Shown here: positions 26,401 through 34,942 of the stretch, piece by piece
Layout: each line of letters begins with the position of its first letter
Position numbering within the stretch: the first letter of the stretch is position 1
Assembly: GCF_006149045.1 (NCBI RefSeq)
Contig: NZ_VBSN01000069.1
Span: 1 to 64,000, forward strand
Length of the DNA stretch: 64,000 nucleotides
From: Dyadobacter flavalbus
GTDB taxonomy: Bacteria > Bacteroidota > Bacteroidia > Cytophagales > Spirosomataceae
Direction: 5' to 3'
The notes under the pieces: model-generated
Seen by the model: the letters and a program-made list of their open reading frames with translations, nothing else
The model's database searches: none
What the model was told of the DNA's origin: nothing
Translations under genes and position numbers: made by a program

Positions 26401-26742
26401 CTTTCTTTCCTGTCCAAGTGCCGTTACAACAACTTCCTGCAGCTGGCTTACATCATTTTTAAGGGAAACATTAATCGTTGACTGGCTTCCTACATTTACT
26501 TCCTGAGTCTGGAAACCAATAAAGCTGAACACAAGCGTTGCACCTGTTTCGGCATTGATTGAGTATGTGCCCTCGCTGTCCGTAGTAGTACCCCGATTAG
26601 TACCTTTCAAAGAAATGTTCACACCCGGCAGCACTGAGCCGTCTTCGGCACTGACTTTACCAGTCACTGCACGATCCTGGGCATGTATTTGTGCACTCAA
26701 CAGCAGCAAGCATCCCAGTAAGGATAATAGAATCTTCCTCAT
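23494..26742 (-). CDS. SusC/RagA-family TonB-linked outer-membrane protein
   Basis: 1082 residues, standard length. Order: signal peptide (1-21), carboxypeptidase-regulatory-like beta domain (about 23-100), TonB box QEVVVTALG (about 103-111), plug domain with the SusC signature ALYGSRASNGVILITTKQGR, then a 22-strand barrel ending in YGFNVKFRF with terminal phenylalanine. It imports large ligands across the outer membrane using TonB energy, with the SusD-like partner as lid. An N-terminal helical sigma/anti-sigma signalling (STN) domain is absent, so control is not through a FecR system visible here. A -33/-7 promoter lies 44 bases upstream. Confidence 0.97.
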   Translation of the reverse strand: MRKILLSLLGCLLLLSAQIHAQDRAVTGKVSAEDGSVLPGVNISLKGTNRGTTTDSEGTYSINAETGATLVFSFIGFQTQEVNVGSQSTINVSLKNDVSQLQEVVVTALGQERKRNELVYAAQQVSAEQITQARGTNVMNSLSGKVAGLDIKTNNNLGGSTNVIIRGYKSITGNNQALWVIDGVPVSNANTNTADQQTGRSGTDYGNAASDINPDNIASVNVLKGAAATALYGSRASNGVILITTKQGRKNSFDVTVNSGVTWGKIDKTTFAKYQKEYGAGYGGAGSADEFYRGDLGSGEGDIVVFDADASFGAKFDPSRMVYQWNAIDPSGPNYGKMTPWVAAQNGPDKFYETAVTSNQSVNVTGGGENSTFKLGFTRADDKGVLPNSKLEKNLFNFSASYDLSKKLTVSANANFSNIKGLGRYGTGYNGKNPNQQFRQWFQTNVDLLEQKEAYFRNEQNITWNWRDPTAPLEENGPIYSENPYFSRYQNFSNDSRNNFFGYAQAVYKIASWVDLTGRFAYNGTNDMQEERIAFGSADPAEYMRYNRSFNETNLDVIFNFRKSITKDISFSGLLGGSMRRSTEDAIRAKTNGGMVVPNLYSLSNSVNPIEAPSEIYRRIGVDGIYGQASFGYKELVNLDLTARQDKSTTLSEGNNTYFYPAIGANFNFSNLEIFKTNWLTMGKISANYAEVGNDAPWGSTRKVYDKPTGIGSVPYFTLRNTMNNPNLKPERTKNYEFGLETAFLDDRLGLNVTYYRSSTLDQILPVSTTAATGYSFIYVNSGEVQNKGVEVSAYVTPVRTGSFSWTVNVNFARNRNKVISLYGEGAGKVTNVPIASLQGGVSLNAAEGQPFGIIRGTNFVYHENGQKIVKTNGMYQASASSAEIIGNPNPDWIGGISNNLKYKNVSLNFLLDMRHGGDIWSLDQWYGEGTGMYPITAGLNELGNPKRSPVAQGGGVLFPGVQADGTPNTIRAENLDGNGATAYGYPANPPRAMYIYDGSYIKLREVALTYSLPQNVVSKLRAFKAIDLSVIGRNLWIIHKNMKYSDPEEGLSSGVSSGAGGYQSGAYPAVRSYGFNVKFRF

Positions 26743-26785
26743 ACGTTAAATTAAAAAGTTAGGTTGTTATGTTAACATAATATTG

Positions 26786-26815
26786 CAAAATTAATTATTA
26801 GTTTAACCATTACAA
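26786..26815 (-). promoter_or_regulatory. Bacteroidota-type promoter for the susCD operon
   Basis: On the minus strand TAATTTTG (26793-26786) matches the -7 consensus TAnnTTTG. A TTG (26815-26813) lies 19 bases upstream, the expected position of the -33 element. Transcription would start near 26780, leaving a leader of about 40 bases before the susC ATG. Confidence 0.55.
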
Positions 26816-27012
26816 CGTTTTAATTGCGAAATTCCAAAATTTACTTTGGTATCAGGGGTAATTTTAGCAAATTTTATATATATACTACATCATTTTTTGC
26901 CATTTTTTAAATTGCCAGAAAAATCTTAAAAATTTAGCAAGCGTTATATAATTGTTAACAGAATACCTGTTTTATTAACTTTTTTGTATTATTACGTTCT
27001 GCTGGTTTTAAG

Positions 27013-27065
27013 ATTGATAATGAAAATTTAACTTCACACCGGGTTTCGGCGTGAGCGTTATCAAT
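27013..27065 (+). ncRNA. Nested stem-loop in the gap (possible small RNA end or orphan terminator)
   Basis: ATTGATAA (27013-27020) pairs perfectly with TTATCAAT (27058-27065). Inside it TCACACCG (27034-27041) pairs with CGGCGTGA (27047-27054) with one mismatch and a five-base loop. An AATTTTTCT stretch follows. It is not directly downstream of any gene on this strand, so it could end a short untranslated RNA. Prediction only. Confidence 0.3.
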
Positions 27066-27179
27066 AATTTTTCTAAATTAATTTAGCCAAATTTTTTTGA
27101 AAATATACGGCTAAAGAATGACTGTAGTTTTAAGTTGTATGGTATTATTTCAATATAGATTATCAAATCAGGAATTTCA

Positions 27180-28490
27180 ATGAGACTTCTGCTACTTCCT
27201 TTATTTTTGATTCCGGTTGTATTTAAAGTACATGGACAAACTTCGCTTGCTGCCGGCATTGACGACAAATCCCGGTCGCTGGAAAAGAAAGTGGTCGAAT
27301 GGAGACGTGATTTTCACCAGAACCCGGAACTGGGCAATCGCGAGTTAAAAACCTCCGAAAAGGTTGCTGCCCATTTGAAACAGCTTGGCCTTGAAGTACA
27401 GACCGGCACTGCGCATACCGGCGTGGTCGGAATTCTGAAAGGCGGCAAACCCGGTCCGGTTGTTGCTTTACGCGCCGATATGGATGCGCTTCCGGTAACC
27501 GAGCGGGGCGATCTGCCCTTCAAATCCAAAGTCATTGCCGACTATAACGGCCAGAAAACGGGTGTTATGCATGCCTGCGGCCATGATACGCACATTGCAA
27601 TCCTGATGGGCGTTGCAGAAGTACTGTCTTCTATGAAAAGTGAAATCAAAGGAACAGTCAAATTTATATTTCAGCCTGCGGAAGAAGGTGCTCCGGAAGG
27701 GGAAGAAGGCGGCGCAAGGCTGATGGTGAAAGAAGGCGTTCTGGAAAACCCGAAAGTAGAGGCCGTTTTCGGATTGCATATTGATTCACAAATTGAGGTC
27801 GGAAAAATTGCTTACCGGCCCGGCGCAACCATGGCAGCCGTAGATTTTTTCAGTATTGATGTCAAAGGAAAGCAGACGCACGGCGCATACCCGTGGTCGG
27901 GCGTGGACCCGATCGTAACTTCATCGCAGATTGTAACGGCGCTGCAGACCATCGTCAGCAGAAACCTCAATCTTACGCAGGCGCCCGCTGTTGTGACGAT
28001 TGGTGCGATCAATGGCGGTATCAGACAAAATATTATTCCGGAATCCGTTAAAATGATCGGAACGATCCGCACCTTTGACGAAGGCATGCATACGTATGTC
28101 CATAAAAGGGTCAATGACATTTCCACGCACATTGCCGAAAGCGCAGGCGCTTCCGCTCAGGTAAAAATCGATGTGCTTTATCCGGTTACTTACAACGACG
28201 TTCCGCTGACCGAAAAAATGATCGGTACGCTGCAGAATGTGGCCGGAAAAGAGAATGTCACGTTGATCCCGGCCAAAACAGGCGCAGAGGATTTCTCGTA
28301 TTATCAGCAGAAAGTGCCGGGATTTTTCTTCTTCCTGGGCGGAATGCCCAAAGGGAAAAATGCAGCTGAAGCGGCTCCGCACCATACGCCTGATTTTTAT
28401 GTGGATGAAGGAAGCCTTGTACTGGGCATTCGTTCGCTCAGCCGGCTGGCCGTTGATTATCTTGACAAAAGCGGTTCAAAGTCAAAATAG
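27180..28490 (+). CDS. Exported M20-family amidohydrolase (peptidase M20D type)
   Basis: 436 residues. The signal peptide is MRLLLLPLFLIPVVFKVHGQ, so it is periplasmic. Metal and catalytic residues are visible: RADMDALPV (D100, D102), HACGHDTH (H131, C133, H135) and PAEEGAPEG with the catalytic glutamates. C133 is the feature of M20D enzymes, which use a Cys and two His to hold the second metal. A dimerisation domain lies at about 215-330, with HGAYPW. Family members hydrolyse N-acyl or N-aromatic amino acids such as hippurate. It stands alone and converges on the SDR gene. Confidence 0.92.
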   Translation: MRLLLLPLFLIPVVFKVHGQTSLAAGIDDKSRSLEKKVVEWRRDFHQNPELGNRELKTSEKVAAHLKQLGLEVQTGTAHTGVVGILKGGKPGPVVALRADMDALPVTERGDLPFKSKVIADYNGQKTGVMHACGHDTHIAILMGVAEVLSSMKSEIKGTVKFIFQPAEEGAPEGEEGGARLMVKEGVLENPKVEAVFGLHIDSQIEVGKIAYRPGATMAAVDFFSIDVKGKQTHGAYPWSGVDPIVTSSQIVTALQTIVSRNLNLTQAPAVVTIGAINGGIRQNIIPESVKMIGTIRTFDEGMHTYVHKRVNDISTHIAESAGASAQVKIDVLYPVTYNDVPLTEKMIGTLQNVAGKENVTLIPAKTGAEDFSYYQQKVPGFFFFLGGMPKGKNAAEAAPHHTPDFYVDEGSLVLGIRSLSRLAVDYLDKSGSKSK

Positions 28491-28502
28491 GTATTCCGGA
28501 TT

Positions 28503-29303
28503 TTATTCCGGAATATTCTTTCTGATCTGGTCAAACAGAAAGGACGGGAAAAATCGTTTCAGGTAAATGGCGGCGACTTCCTTCATGCCGCCGATGTAAA
28601 TTTCCTTTTTATCATTTTTAACCGCTTCCAGAATTCTGGCAGCACATTCTTCGGGAGCAATTCCTTTTTCCTGATTCGAGTCCATTTTACCGAACTTGCT
28701 TCCGTTTTCGTTCAGCGCATTCAGGGAGATATTCGTGCGGATATAGCCGGGGCAAATTGTTGTTACTTTTATGTTGTCCTTGTAGCCTTCGGCGCGCAGT
28801 GAATCGTAAAATCCCTGCAACGCATGTTTTGAAGCATTGTATCCCGAACGCATAATGGTCCCGATTTTACCGGCAACGCTGCTGATGACAATAAAATGGC
28901 CGCTTTTCTGCTGGATCATATACGGCAAAACAGCTTTGGTAATGGCTACAGTGCTGTAAAAATTCACATTCATCAGCATTTGATAAACGTCAAGATCGGT
29001 ATCCTTGATGTACGAACGCTGGCTTACGCCGGCATTATGGACCATGATATCAATTCGTCCGAAGTAACTCATGACCTTTTCTGCCGCCGGTTTTGCTTTT
29101 TCAAACTGCGTTACATCCATCGGAAGCACCAGAACGGAAGTGTCGGGCAAGCCGGTTCTTTTTTTTACCCTCTGCAGTTCTTCTTCCCTGCGTGCAGTGA
29201 GCACCAGTTTGGCACCTTCAACGGCAAAGGCCATGGCAATTGCTTCTCCGATCCCGGAAGATGCGCCGGTAATCCAGACAACTTTATCTTTAAATGATGG
29301 CAT
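28503..29303 (-). CDS. Short-chain dehydrogenase/reductase (SDR family)
   Basis: 266 residues of classical SDR. The nucleotide loop is TGASSGIGEA (12-21), followed by NAGV (90-93), catalytic S142 and Y155-N-A-S-K159. The R38-R39 pair after the second strand suggests preference for NADPH. The C-terminus ends with AIYLKRFFPSFLFDQIRKN, a hydrophobic tail resembling DHRS7-like enzymes. Substrate unknown. It precedes the LD-carboxypeptidase gene in transcription terms by overlap of direction (12 bases between), so they are probably co-transcribed. Confidence 0.9.
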   Translation of the reverse strand: MPSFKDKVVWITGASSGIGEAIAMAFAVEGAKLVLTARREEELQRVKKRTGLPDTSVLVLPMDVTQFEKAKPAAEKVMSYFGRIDIMVHNAGVSQRSYIKDTDLDVYQMLMNVNFYSTVAITKAVLPYMIQQKSGHFIVISSVAGKIGTIMRSGYNASKHALQGFYDSLRAEGYKDNIKVTTICPGYIRTNISLNALNENGSKFGKMDSNQEKGIAPEECAARILEAVKNDKKEIYIGGMKEVAAIYLKRFFPSFLFDQIRKNIPE

Positions 29304-29314
29304 GACAAATAAGC

Positions 29315-30250
29315 TTAAATAATTGTTGAGGCAGCATGTGAAAATTGAAAACCGACCAGATTTTCATTTACTTCAAGAGTGGCATGCATCCCGATTCCCA
29401 TTGCCCGGTTATCCGCAACATGGCCTACGGGAAAATCAAAACAGACCGGATAGCTGTAACCGGCAACATGCTCCTGAATGATTTCGTTTGCATTTTTCCC
29501 GAAAGTCGGTTTGCTGTTGTCTTTCATTTCGGTAAACTGTCCTACAATCAGCCCGGCAAGTTTGTTCAGTTTTCCCGAACGCTTCATCTGGATCATCATA
29601 CGGTCCAGATTGTACAGGTATTCGCCGATATCTTCAATAAAGAGGATTTTTCCGCTTGTATCCGTTTCGGTTTCCGTTCCGATCATATGTGCCAGCATGC
29701 ACAGGTTTCCTCCGGTAACTTCCGCATAAGCTTTTCCGGTACGGTTCAGAAAATGAGCCGGAACAGAATAGGAGGGAAGTTCTCCAAAAAGCATCTGTTG
29801 CAGCGACCCGGCAGCAATTGTTCCGCCTTCAGCCGTTATGGATTTTGCCATCTGGGCATGAATGCCGGCAAAACCAAGCTTGTGAATTCTGGATAAAAAA
29901 ACAGTAAGATCGCTGAACCCGACGATCCATTTCGGGAATTTCATAAATCCGGTAAAATCAAGCCTGTCCACAATCCGCGAGCAGCCGTAACCGCCGCGTG
30001 CTGCTATAATGGCCTTGATGGAAGGATCATCGAGCATTTGCTGAAACTCTGCAAGCCGGGCTTCATCCGTATCCGAAAACTGGTTAAAAGCACTTTGAAG
30101 CGTTTTTCCTTCGATTACTTCAAGGCCCCATTTTTTTGTAAAAAGATCGATTCCGGGAAGCACATCTTCGTATCTGACTACACTTGCGGGCGCTGTGATT
30201 CCTATTTTATCCCCGGTCTGCAGAAAAGGCGGAAATTGAATTTCATTCAT
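29315..30250 (-). CDS. Muramoyltetrapeptide (LD-) carboxypeptidase, S66 family
   Basis: 311 residues, the usual LdcA length. The nucleophile serine S113 lies in VGFSDLTVFL. The upstream RGGYGCSRIVDRLDF segment and the C-terminal EDIGEYLYNLDRMM (Glu) and FPVGHVADNRAMGIG (His) segments supply the Ser-Glu-His triad. The enzyme removes the terminal D-alanine from muropeptide tetrapeptides during peptidoglycan recycling. No signal peptide is visible, so it is cytoplasmic. A GH3-beta-lactamase gene nearby on the same strand also suggests cell-wall turnover. Confidence 0.92.
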   Translation of the reverse strand: MNEIQFPPFLQTGDKIGITAPASVVRYEDVLPGIDLFTKKWGLEVIEGKTLQSAFNQFSDTDEARLAEFQQMLDDPSIKAIIAARGGYGCSRIVDRLDFTGFMKFPKWIVGFSDLTVFLSRIHKLGFAGIHAQMAKSITAEGGTIAAGSLQQMLFGELPSYSVPAHFLNRTGKAYAEVTGGNLCMLAHMIGTETETDTSGKILFIEDIGEYLYNLDRMMIQMKRSGKLNKLAGLIVGQFTEMKDNSKPTFGKNANEIIQEHVAGYSYPVCFDFPVGHVADNRAMGIGMHATLEVNENLVGFQFSHAASTII

Positions 30251-30290
30251 TACTCGGAAAGCAAGATACGAATACTGTGTTTGGCTGATT

Positions 30291-30617
30291 TCAGATAAAT
30301 ACTACATCTTCAACTAGATTTGTACCGATTTCTCTGTTGATCAGCTCTATAATTTTTGGTTTTGCCCTGACCAGTTCATTGCGAAGCGGCGCGGATTCAA
30401 TCTGAAGGAAAAGAATCTGGTCTTTAATGTAAACTTTCTTTGTTCTGGTGGCAATGGCAGAACCCATGATTTTGTCCCAGTGCGCAACCACAAATGACTG
30501 ATCAAACCTGTTTCGCAGGCTGTATTTGTCCAGCATCATGTCAATAGCCTCTTTCAGAGGCGTAATGCCGGGACGCCGCGAAGCTTTTTCCCTGTCAAAG
30601 CGGTAATGTTGTGCCAT
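30291..30617 (-). CDS. DUF721 (DciA-like) domain protein
   Basis: 108 residues from the ATG at 30617. A longer frame to 30812 would overlap the GH3 gene and adds a non-conserved stretch, so it is rejected. It is a single DUF721 domain: an N-terminal ITPLKEAIDMMLDKYSL helix, AHWDKIMGSAIATRTKKVYI and a LRNELVRAKPKIIELIN helix. Related DciA proteins bind DnaA-independent replicative helicase or nucleic acid, but members of this short Bacteroidota type are not well studied. It lies 50 bases downstream of the GH3 stop and 40 bases upstream of the LD-carboxypeptidase start. Confidence 0.85.
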   Translation of the reverse strand: MAQHYRFDREKASRRPGITPLKEAIDMMLDKYSLRNRFDQSFVVAHWDKIMGSAIATRTKKVYIKDQILFLQIESAPLRNELVRAKPKIIELINREIGTNLVEDVVFI

Positions 30618-30667
30618 ACAAAAAATGTTTATTGCAAATATAGAATTATATGCCGCGATACAGCCGC

Positions 30668-33637
30668 TTATTGCTTTTTTAATAATTCCTGATAAACCAC
30701 ATCCATGATCGCAGTCCGGATGTTGAGTGTTGAAATTCTGGAATTTTCCCGCGTCGGGTACACGCGGTTGGACAAAAATACATAGTTCAGTTTCCAGGCA
30801 GGATCTGCCCACGTCATAATGCCGGTGTAGCCCGTATGCCCGAAGCTGGACGGACTTGCATACCGGGGCGCATTGCCGGAGTATTTGAACGTCGGTTTGT
30901 CAAATCCGATTCCTCTGCGACTGCCTTCTTCCGGATACTGATAACGTGTGAATTCAACAAGCGCATCTTTGCTGAGCAGCTGCTGACCGCCGTAATATCC
31001 CTGCTGAAGATACATTTGCCACACTTTCATCACATCATTTGCGTCACCGAAAAGTCCGGCATGCCCGCTCAGTCCGCCCAGCATGGCTGCGGCTTCGTCA
31101 TGAACCTGGCCGTGCAGCTGCGCCATCCGGAAAAAAGTATCGCGTTCGGTCGGGACAATGTCTTCCAGTTTGTAAAATCTTTTCGGGTTGAAAGTCAGTG
31201 AATTGGCGCCCAGTTTATGATAATAATGGTTTTTGAGATAATCTTCGAAATTTTCTCCTGAAAGCGACTTTACGATCTGCGGGTATAAAATAAAAGACAG
31301 ATCGCTGTAAACATAGCCTTCCTTTTCATTCAGCGGCGAGTCGCGAATGGATTTGAAAATCGTTTTGTCATAATCTTTAAAGATAAAAAGACTGTCGCCG
31401 ACAACGGAAGTCGGGTACCTCTTTGACATTTTGGTACTGAACGTTTTCTTTTTCCAGGAACCGTCCGGATTCTGCGCTTCTTTCCATAAAACAATGAATG
31501 CTTTCAGCCGTGCACTGTGCGTCAGAACGCGGCGCCATGGCAGATCGGCCTTGTTGGAATTTTTAAAATCCGGCAAGTAATCCTTCATAGTCGCATCCAG
31601 ATCAAACTTTTTCCGGTCCCAAAGGCTCATCAGTGCCAGCGTGGAAGCCGTAATTTTCGTTACCGAAGCCAGGTCGTAAAGGTCTGTCAGCCTGACCGTT
31701 TGCGGTCCTTCGTATGTATGCTTTCCATATGCTTTTCTAAAAAACACCTTTCCGTCTTTTGCAAGCTGAACGACACAGCCGGGCGTTGCTTTTTGCGTAA
31801 TGGCCACATTGGCAATGGAATCAATTTTAAATGTAATCGTTTTTGTGTCCAGCCCAACTTCTTCCGGAATCGTATATTTCAGGCGGCCGATTGCAGGCGT
31901 ATCCATTCCGCTGTTATAAGGAAACAATTTATTGACCGTCACCGGAAGTTTCCCGCTTCCCGGAATGGCTCCGAAAATGAGCTGTGCGGAAAGATCCTGC
32001 GTATACGGCGTCAGCTGATAAGCCATGATCAGTGCTTTTGCACCTTCGGGTTTTTTTATTTTGTTCAGTGCATACGGGTTTCCGAAAACCGAAACAACGG
32101 CTTTGTCCGTAGCAATCAGCGATTCCAGGACTGCATTCATCGGCTCGGTAAGACCATAATTCGAACGCGGCGAAATGCTTCCCAGATGCACGCCGACAAG
32201 CAGTAAATTGTATTGGTTCAGCTTTGCTTTAAGCTCCGCAATTTGTGATTCTGTTGCTTTGGCCGGAATAAAATAATGGTCAACCGAAGTATAAAGCTGC
32301 AAGGTTTTCTGAAAAGTAGTAACCGTGTCAGCGCCCAATGAAACCGATGCAATTTTCAAAGTGTCCAGTTCCCGGAGCGGCAGCAGGTTATTGTCGTTTT
32401 TCAGGACAGTGAGTGCTTTTTCCGTTAGCAGCCGGTTTGTCAGTTCGGCAGCTTTCGGGTTAAGGTCTTCATACAGATTATTCAGATCCACGGGCTTGTA
32501 ACGGTTCAATCCGGTCCAGGCTTTGGCTTCCAGTACTTTTCTGCACCGGAAGTCAATTTCCGCCTGCGTGATTTTTCCTTCGGCAATGCTTTTCTTGATT
32601 TCAGCAATGGATTTGTTCACATCTTCGGTAAATTCCAGAATATCCATGCCCGCTTCCAAACCCATTGCATCCGCTTTTCCATCCGGAAAATACTTTGTAA
32701 CGCCTTTCATGTTCATGGCATCCGAATAAACCAGACCTTCAAATCCGAGCTGGCTTCGCAGTAAATCCGTTACAATCGGTTTGGAAAGGGTAGAAGGAAG
32801 ATTCGGCGTTTTGTCCAGTGCCGGAATGCTCAGATGCGCGATCATCATGCCGCTCAATCCATTGTTCATCAAAGCCCGGAACGGATACAGTTCCAGCGAG
32901 TCAATTCTTTTGGCATCGTGTGCAATTACGGGCAGGTCAAAATGCGAGTCCGTGCCTGTATCGCCATGGCCGGGAAAATGTTTGGCGCTAGTAAGCAACC
33001 CGTTGTCCTGCATTCCTTTCATGTAAGCCACGGCTTTGTCCGCCACTTTGTATTTGTTTTCGCCAAAAGAACGGAAACTGATGACGGGATTGTCCGGGTT
33101 GTTATTTACATCGGCAACGGGTGCAAAATTAATGTGCATGCCCAGCCGGCGTGCCTGCTTGGCAAGCTGTGCACCCATTTCATAAATCAGTTCATTGTTT
33201 CCCTGAATGGCACCCAGCGTCATTTGATACGGGTACCTTACTGTACTGTCAATACGCATGGCAAGCCCGAACTCGGCATCCATGGCGATCAGAAGCGGAA
33301 CTTTGGAAATAGACTGGAAATGATTGGTAAGTCTGGCCTGCGGAACGGGGCCGCCCTGAAAAAACACGACGCCGCCGACTTTATTTTCCCGGATGAGTTT
33401 TTCAACCGCAGCCGGATTGCTGGTTTTAGGATCAATAACCGCCCTTTTAACATCGGAAACGGCTGCGACCATAATGAGCTGTGCAATTCTTTCGTCGGGT
33501 GTCAGCGTTGCAAAAACGGAATCGACCCATTGCTTGTTTTTGTGCAGAAAGCCGGGCGGTGTGCTGATCTGGGCATTTGAAAAATGTACACAAAGGTTAA
33601 GCAAGGAAAGGCAAAGAATTACAATCTTATTTTTCAT
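30668..33637 (-). CDS. GH3 beta-N-acetylhexosaminidase fused to a beta-lactamase-fold serine hydrolase
   Basis: 989 residues. A signal peptide ends near SNAQ (about 23). The GH3 domain (about 35-380) has the NagZ motif KHFPGHGDT (219-227) and nucleophile region YSDAMNMKG with D306. A GH3 C-terminal alpha/beta domain follows (about 400-580). The third domain (about 600-985) is a class C/DD-peptidase fold with the catalytic S658-V-T-K661. NagZ removes GlcNAc from muropeptides; the beta-lactamase-fold part probably hydrolyses an ester or peptide bond of the same material. Both active-site motifs are intact. This fusion is known in Bacteroidota. Exported, and likely a cell-wall turnover enzyme. 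Confidence 0.93.
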   Translation of the reverse strand: MKNKIVILCLSLLNLCVHFSNAQISTPPGFLHKNKQWVDSVFATLTPDERIAQLIMVAAVSDVKRAVIDPKTSNPAAVEKLIRENKVGGVVFFQGGPVPQARLTNHFQSISKVPLLIAMDAEFGLAMRIDSTVRYPYQMTLGAIQGNNELIYEMGAQLAKQARRLGMHINFAPVADVNNNPDNPVISFRSFGENKYKVADKAVAYMKGMQDNGLLTSAKHFPGHGDTGTDSHFDLPVIAHDAKRIDSLELYPFRALMNNGLSGMMIAHLSIPALDKTPNLPSTLSKPIVTDLLRSQLGFEGLVYSDAMNMKGVTKYFPDGKADAMGLEAGMDILEFTEDVNKSIAEIKKSIAEGKITQAEIDFRCRKVLEAKAWTGLNRYKPVDLNNLYEDLNPKAAELTNRLLTEKALTVLKNDNNLLPLRELDTLKIASVSLGADTVTTFQKTLQLYTSVDHYFIPAKATESQIAELKAKLNQYNLLLVGVHLGSISPRSNYGLTEPMNAVLESLIATDKAVVSVFGNPYALNKIKKPEGAKALIMAYQLTPYTQDLSAQLIFGAIPGSGKLPVTVNKLFPYNSGMDTPAIGRLKYTIPEEVGLDTKTITFKIDSIANVAITQKATPGCVVQLAKDGKVFFRKAYGKHTYEGPQTVRLTDLYDLASVTKITASTLALMSLWDRKKFDLDATMKDYLPDFKNSNKADLPWRRVLTHSARLKAFIVLWKEAQNPDGSWKKKTFSTKMSKRYPTSVVGDSLFIFKDYDKTIFKSIRDSPLNEKEGYVYSDLSFILYPQIVKSLSGENFEDYLKNHYYHKLGANSLTFNPKRFYKLEDIVPTERDTFFRMAQLHGQVHDEAAAMLGGLSGHAGLFGDANDVMKVWQMYLQQGYYGGQQLLSKDALVEFTRYQYPEEGSRRGIGFDKPTFKYSGNAPRYASPSSFGHTGYTGIMTWADPAWKLNYVFLSNRVYPTRENSRISTLNIRTAIMDVVYQELLKKQ

Positions 33638-33748
33638 GAATCGGGAAATGAAAGGAATCAGTCTTCAAAGTTTGGAAAACCATTTGACTAATGCAATCGA
33701 ACCCGCAAGGTAATGCCTTTAAAAAATGTGCGGACTTTTAAACTGATC

Positions 33749-34936
33749 CTAAAATACAATTCCCAAAAGCAGTCCTGCAATGATAATGATATACGAAGGA
33801 ACTCTGGCAAAAAACAGTAGCAGCAACGTGCCGACTACGGTCAGTAACGGCTGCCAGCTTGCAGCCATGGGTTCCAGAAGCGAAATGGCAGCTGCAATCG
33901 TAAGTCCGCAGCTTGCAGCGTGAATGCCTTCCAGCGAAGCGCGGATGCCGCGGTATTTTTTTAGCTGATCCCAGAATGGATAAGCAAAAAAGATAAAGAA
34001 CGTTCCCGGCAGGAAAATGCCGGCGGTTGCCACAAAGCCGCCTAAAATCTCTCCAGGTACGCCGTCTGCCTGCAGTGAAACGCTTCCTACAAAAGTCGCA
34101 ATCGAGAAAACCGGGCCGGGCACAACCTGCGTGAGCGCCATGCCGGCCAGAAATTCCTGATCGGTCAGATAATGCTTGAACTCGACAAACTCGTTGTAAA
34201 GAATGGGAATCAGCACTTGTCCGCCGCCGAAGACCAGGCTGCCGTTCCGGTAGAAATTTTCAAAAAGACGAACGGGAAGGGAATTGGTTATTTTACCCAC
34301 AACCGCCGCTGCAATCAGAACCGAAATCCAGAAAATAAGCGGCCGCCAGCGGATCCGGATCGGGCCTTTCTCCATTTTCTCATGCTTTTTGAAATTCAGT
34401 GAAGCCGCAATGCCGCCCGAAACGATCAGAACCGGCGTCATGTACGGCGAGGGATACAAATAGGCCAGAACAGTTGAAAAAATAAGCAAAGTCCAGCCCA
34501 GCGCATTATGGATCACTTTTCGTGCAATGGCGTAAGCGCCGTACATCAGAAATGCAACGGCCATAGGCCCCACAAACCTTGTAAAAGACAGTGAAATCGC
34601 ATTTTGTTCAAGGTAATGAATGCCGATGGCGGCCGTCGTCATGAGCACCATAGCCGGCAGCGACCATACAAGCAAGCTCAGATAAGCAAGCGGCTGCCCG
34701 CCAATTTTCAGTCCGATGGCCGTAACCGTCTGCGTGGAACTCGGCCCCGGCAACACCTGGCAAAGCGCCTGAAGTTCGAGCAGTTCTTCTTCGGTAATGT
34801 AGCGCCTTTTACGCACCAGCCTTTCGATCATCATCATCAGATGCACCTGCGGACCTCCGAAAGCCGTCAGCGATAACAGCAGGATATCCATCAGATAAAT
34901 GATGTAACGGAAGCGGCGGATAGATGGGCTGGACAA
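33749..34936 (-). CDS. chrA: Chromate transporter family protein (ChrA, two-domain)
   Basis: 395 residues with two CHR domains in tandem. The first has AFGGPQVHLMMM and LPGPSSTQT near the N-terminus, and the second FGGGQVLIPILYNEFV and VVPGPVFSIATF near 225-275. These FGG and PGP motifs define the family. About ten to twelve membrane segments are visible. Members export chromate; the natural role of many homologues is unknown. The start is TTG at 34936, because an ATG at 34891 would cut into the RFRYIIYLMDILLL segment that family members share. It starts six bases after the oxygenase stop. Confidence 0.9.
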   Translation of the reverse strand: MSSPSIRRFRYIIYLMDILLLSLTAFGGPQVHLMMMIERLVRKRRYITEEELLELQALCQVLPGPSSTQTVTAIGLKIGGQPLAYLSLLVWSLPAMVLMTTAAIGIHYLEQNAISLSFTRFVGPMAVAFLMYGAYAIARKVIHNALGWTLLIFSTVLAYLYPSPYMTPVLIVSGGIAASLNFKKHEKMEKGPIRIRWRPLIFWISVLIAAAVVGKITNSLPVRLFENFYRNGSLVFGGGQVLIPILYNEFVEFKHYLTDQEFLAGMALTQVVPGPVFSIATFVGSVSLQADGVPGEILGGFVATAGIFLPGTFFIFFAYPFWDQLKKYRGIRASLEGIHAASCGLTIAAAISLLEPMAASWQPLLTVVGTLLLLFFARVPSYIIIIAGLLLGIVF

Positions 34937-34942
34937 CGGTTC

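Larger units (their letters stand above)
26743..27179. other. 437-bp AT-rich intergenic gap upstream of susC and the M20 gene
   Basis: I see no gene in this gap. It is clearly more AT-rich than its surroundings. It contains the susC-side promoter (26786-26815) and a nested hairpin (27013-27065), listed separately. The remainder shows no tRNA, repeat or plausible short reading frame with a start context. Confidence 0.7.

Noticed and set aside
30618..30812. A longer start for the DUF721 gene at 30812
   Set aside because: It overlaps the GH3 gene end and adds a Cys/His-rich stretch that does not fit the domain; the ATG at 30617 gives the normal size.
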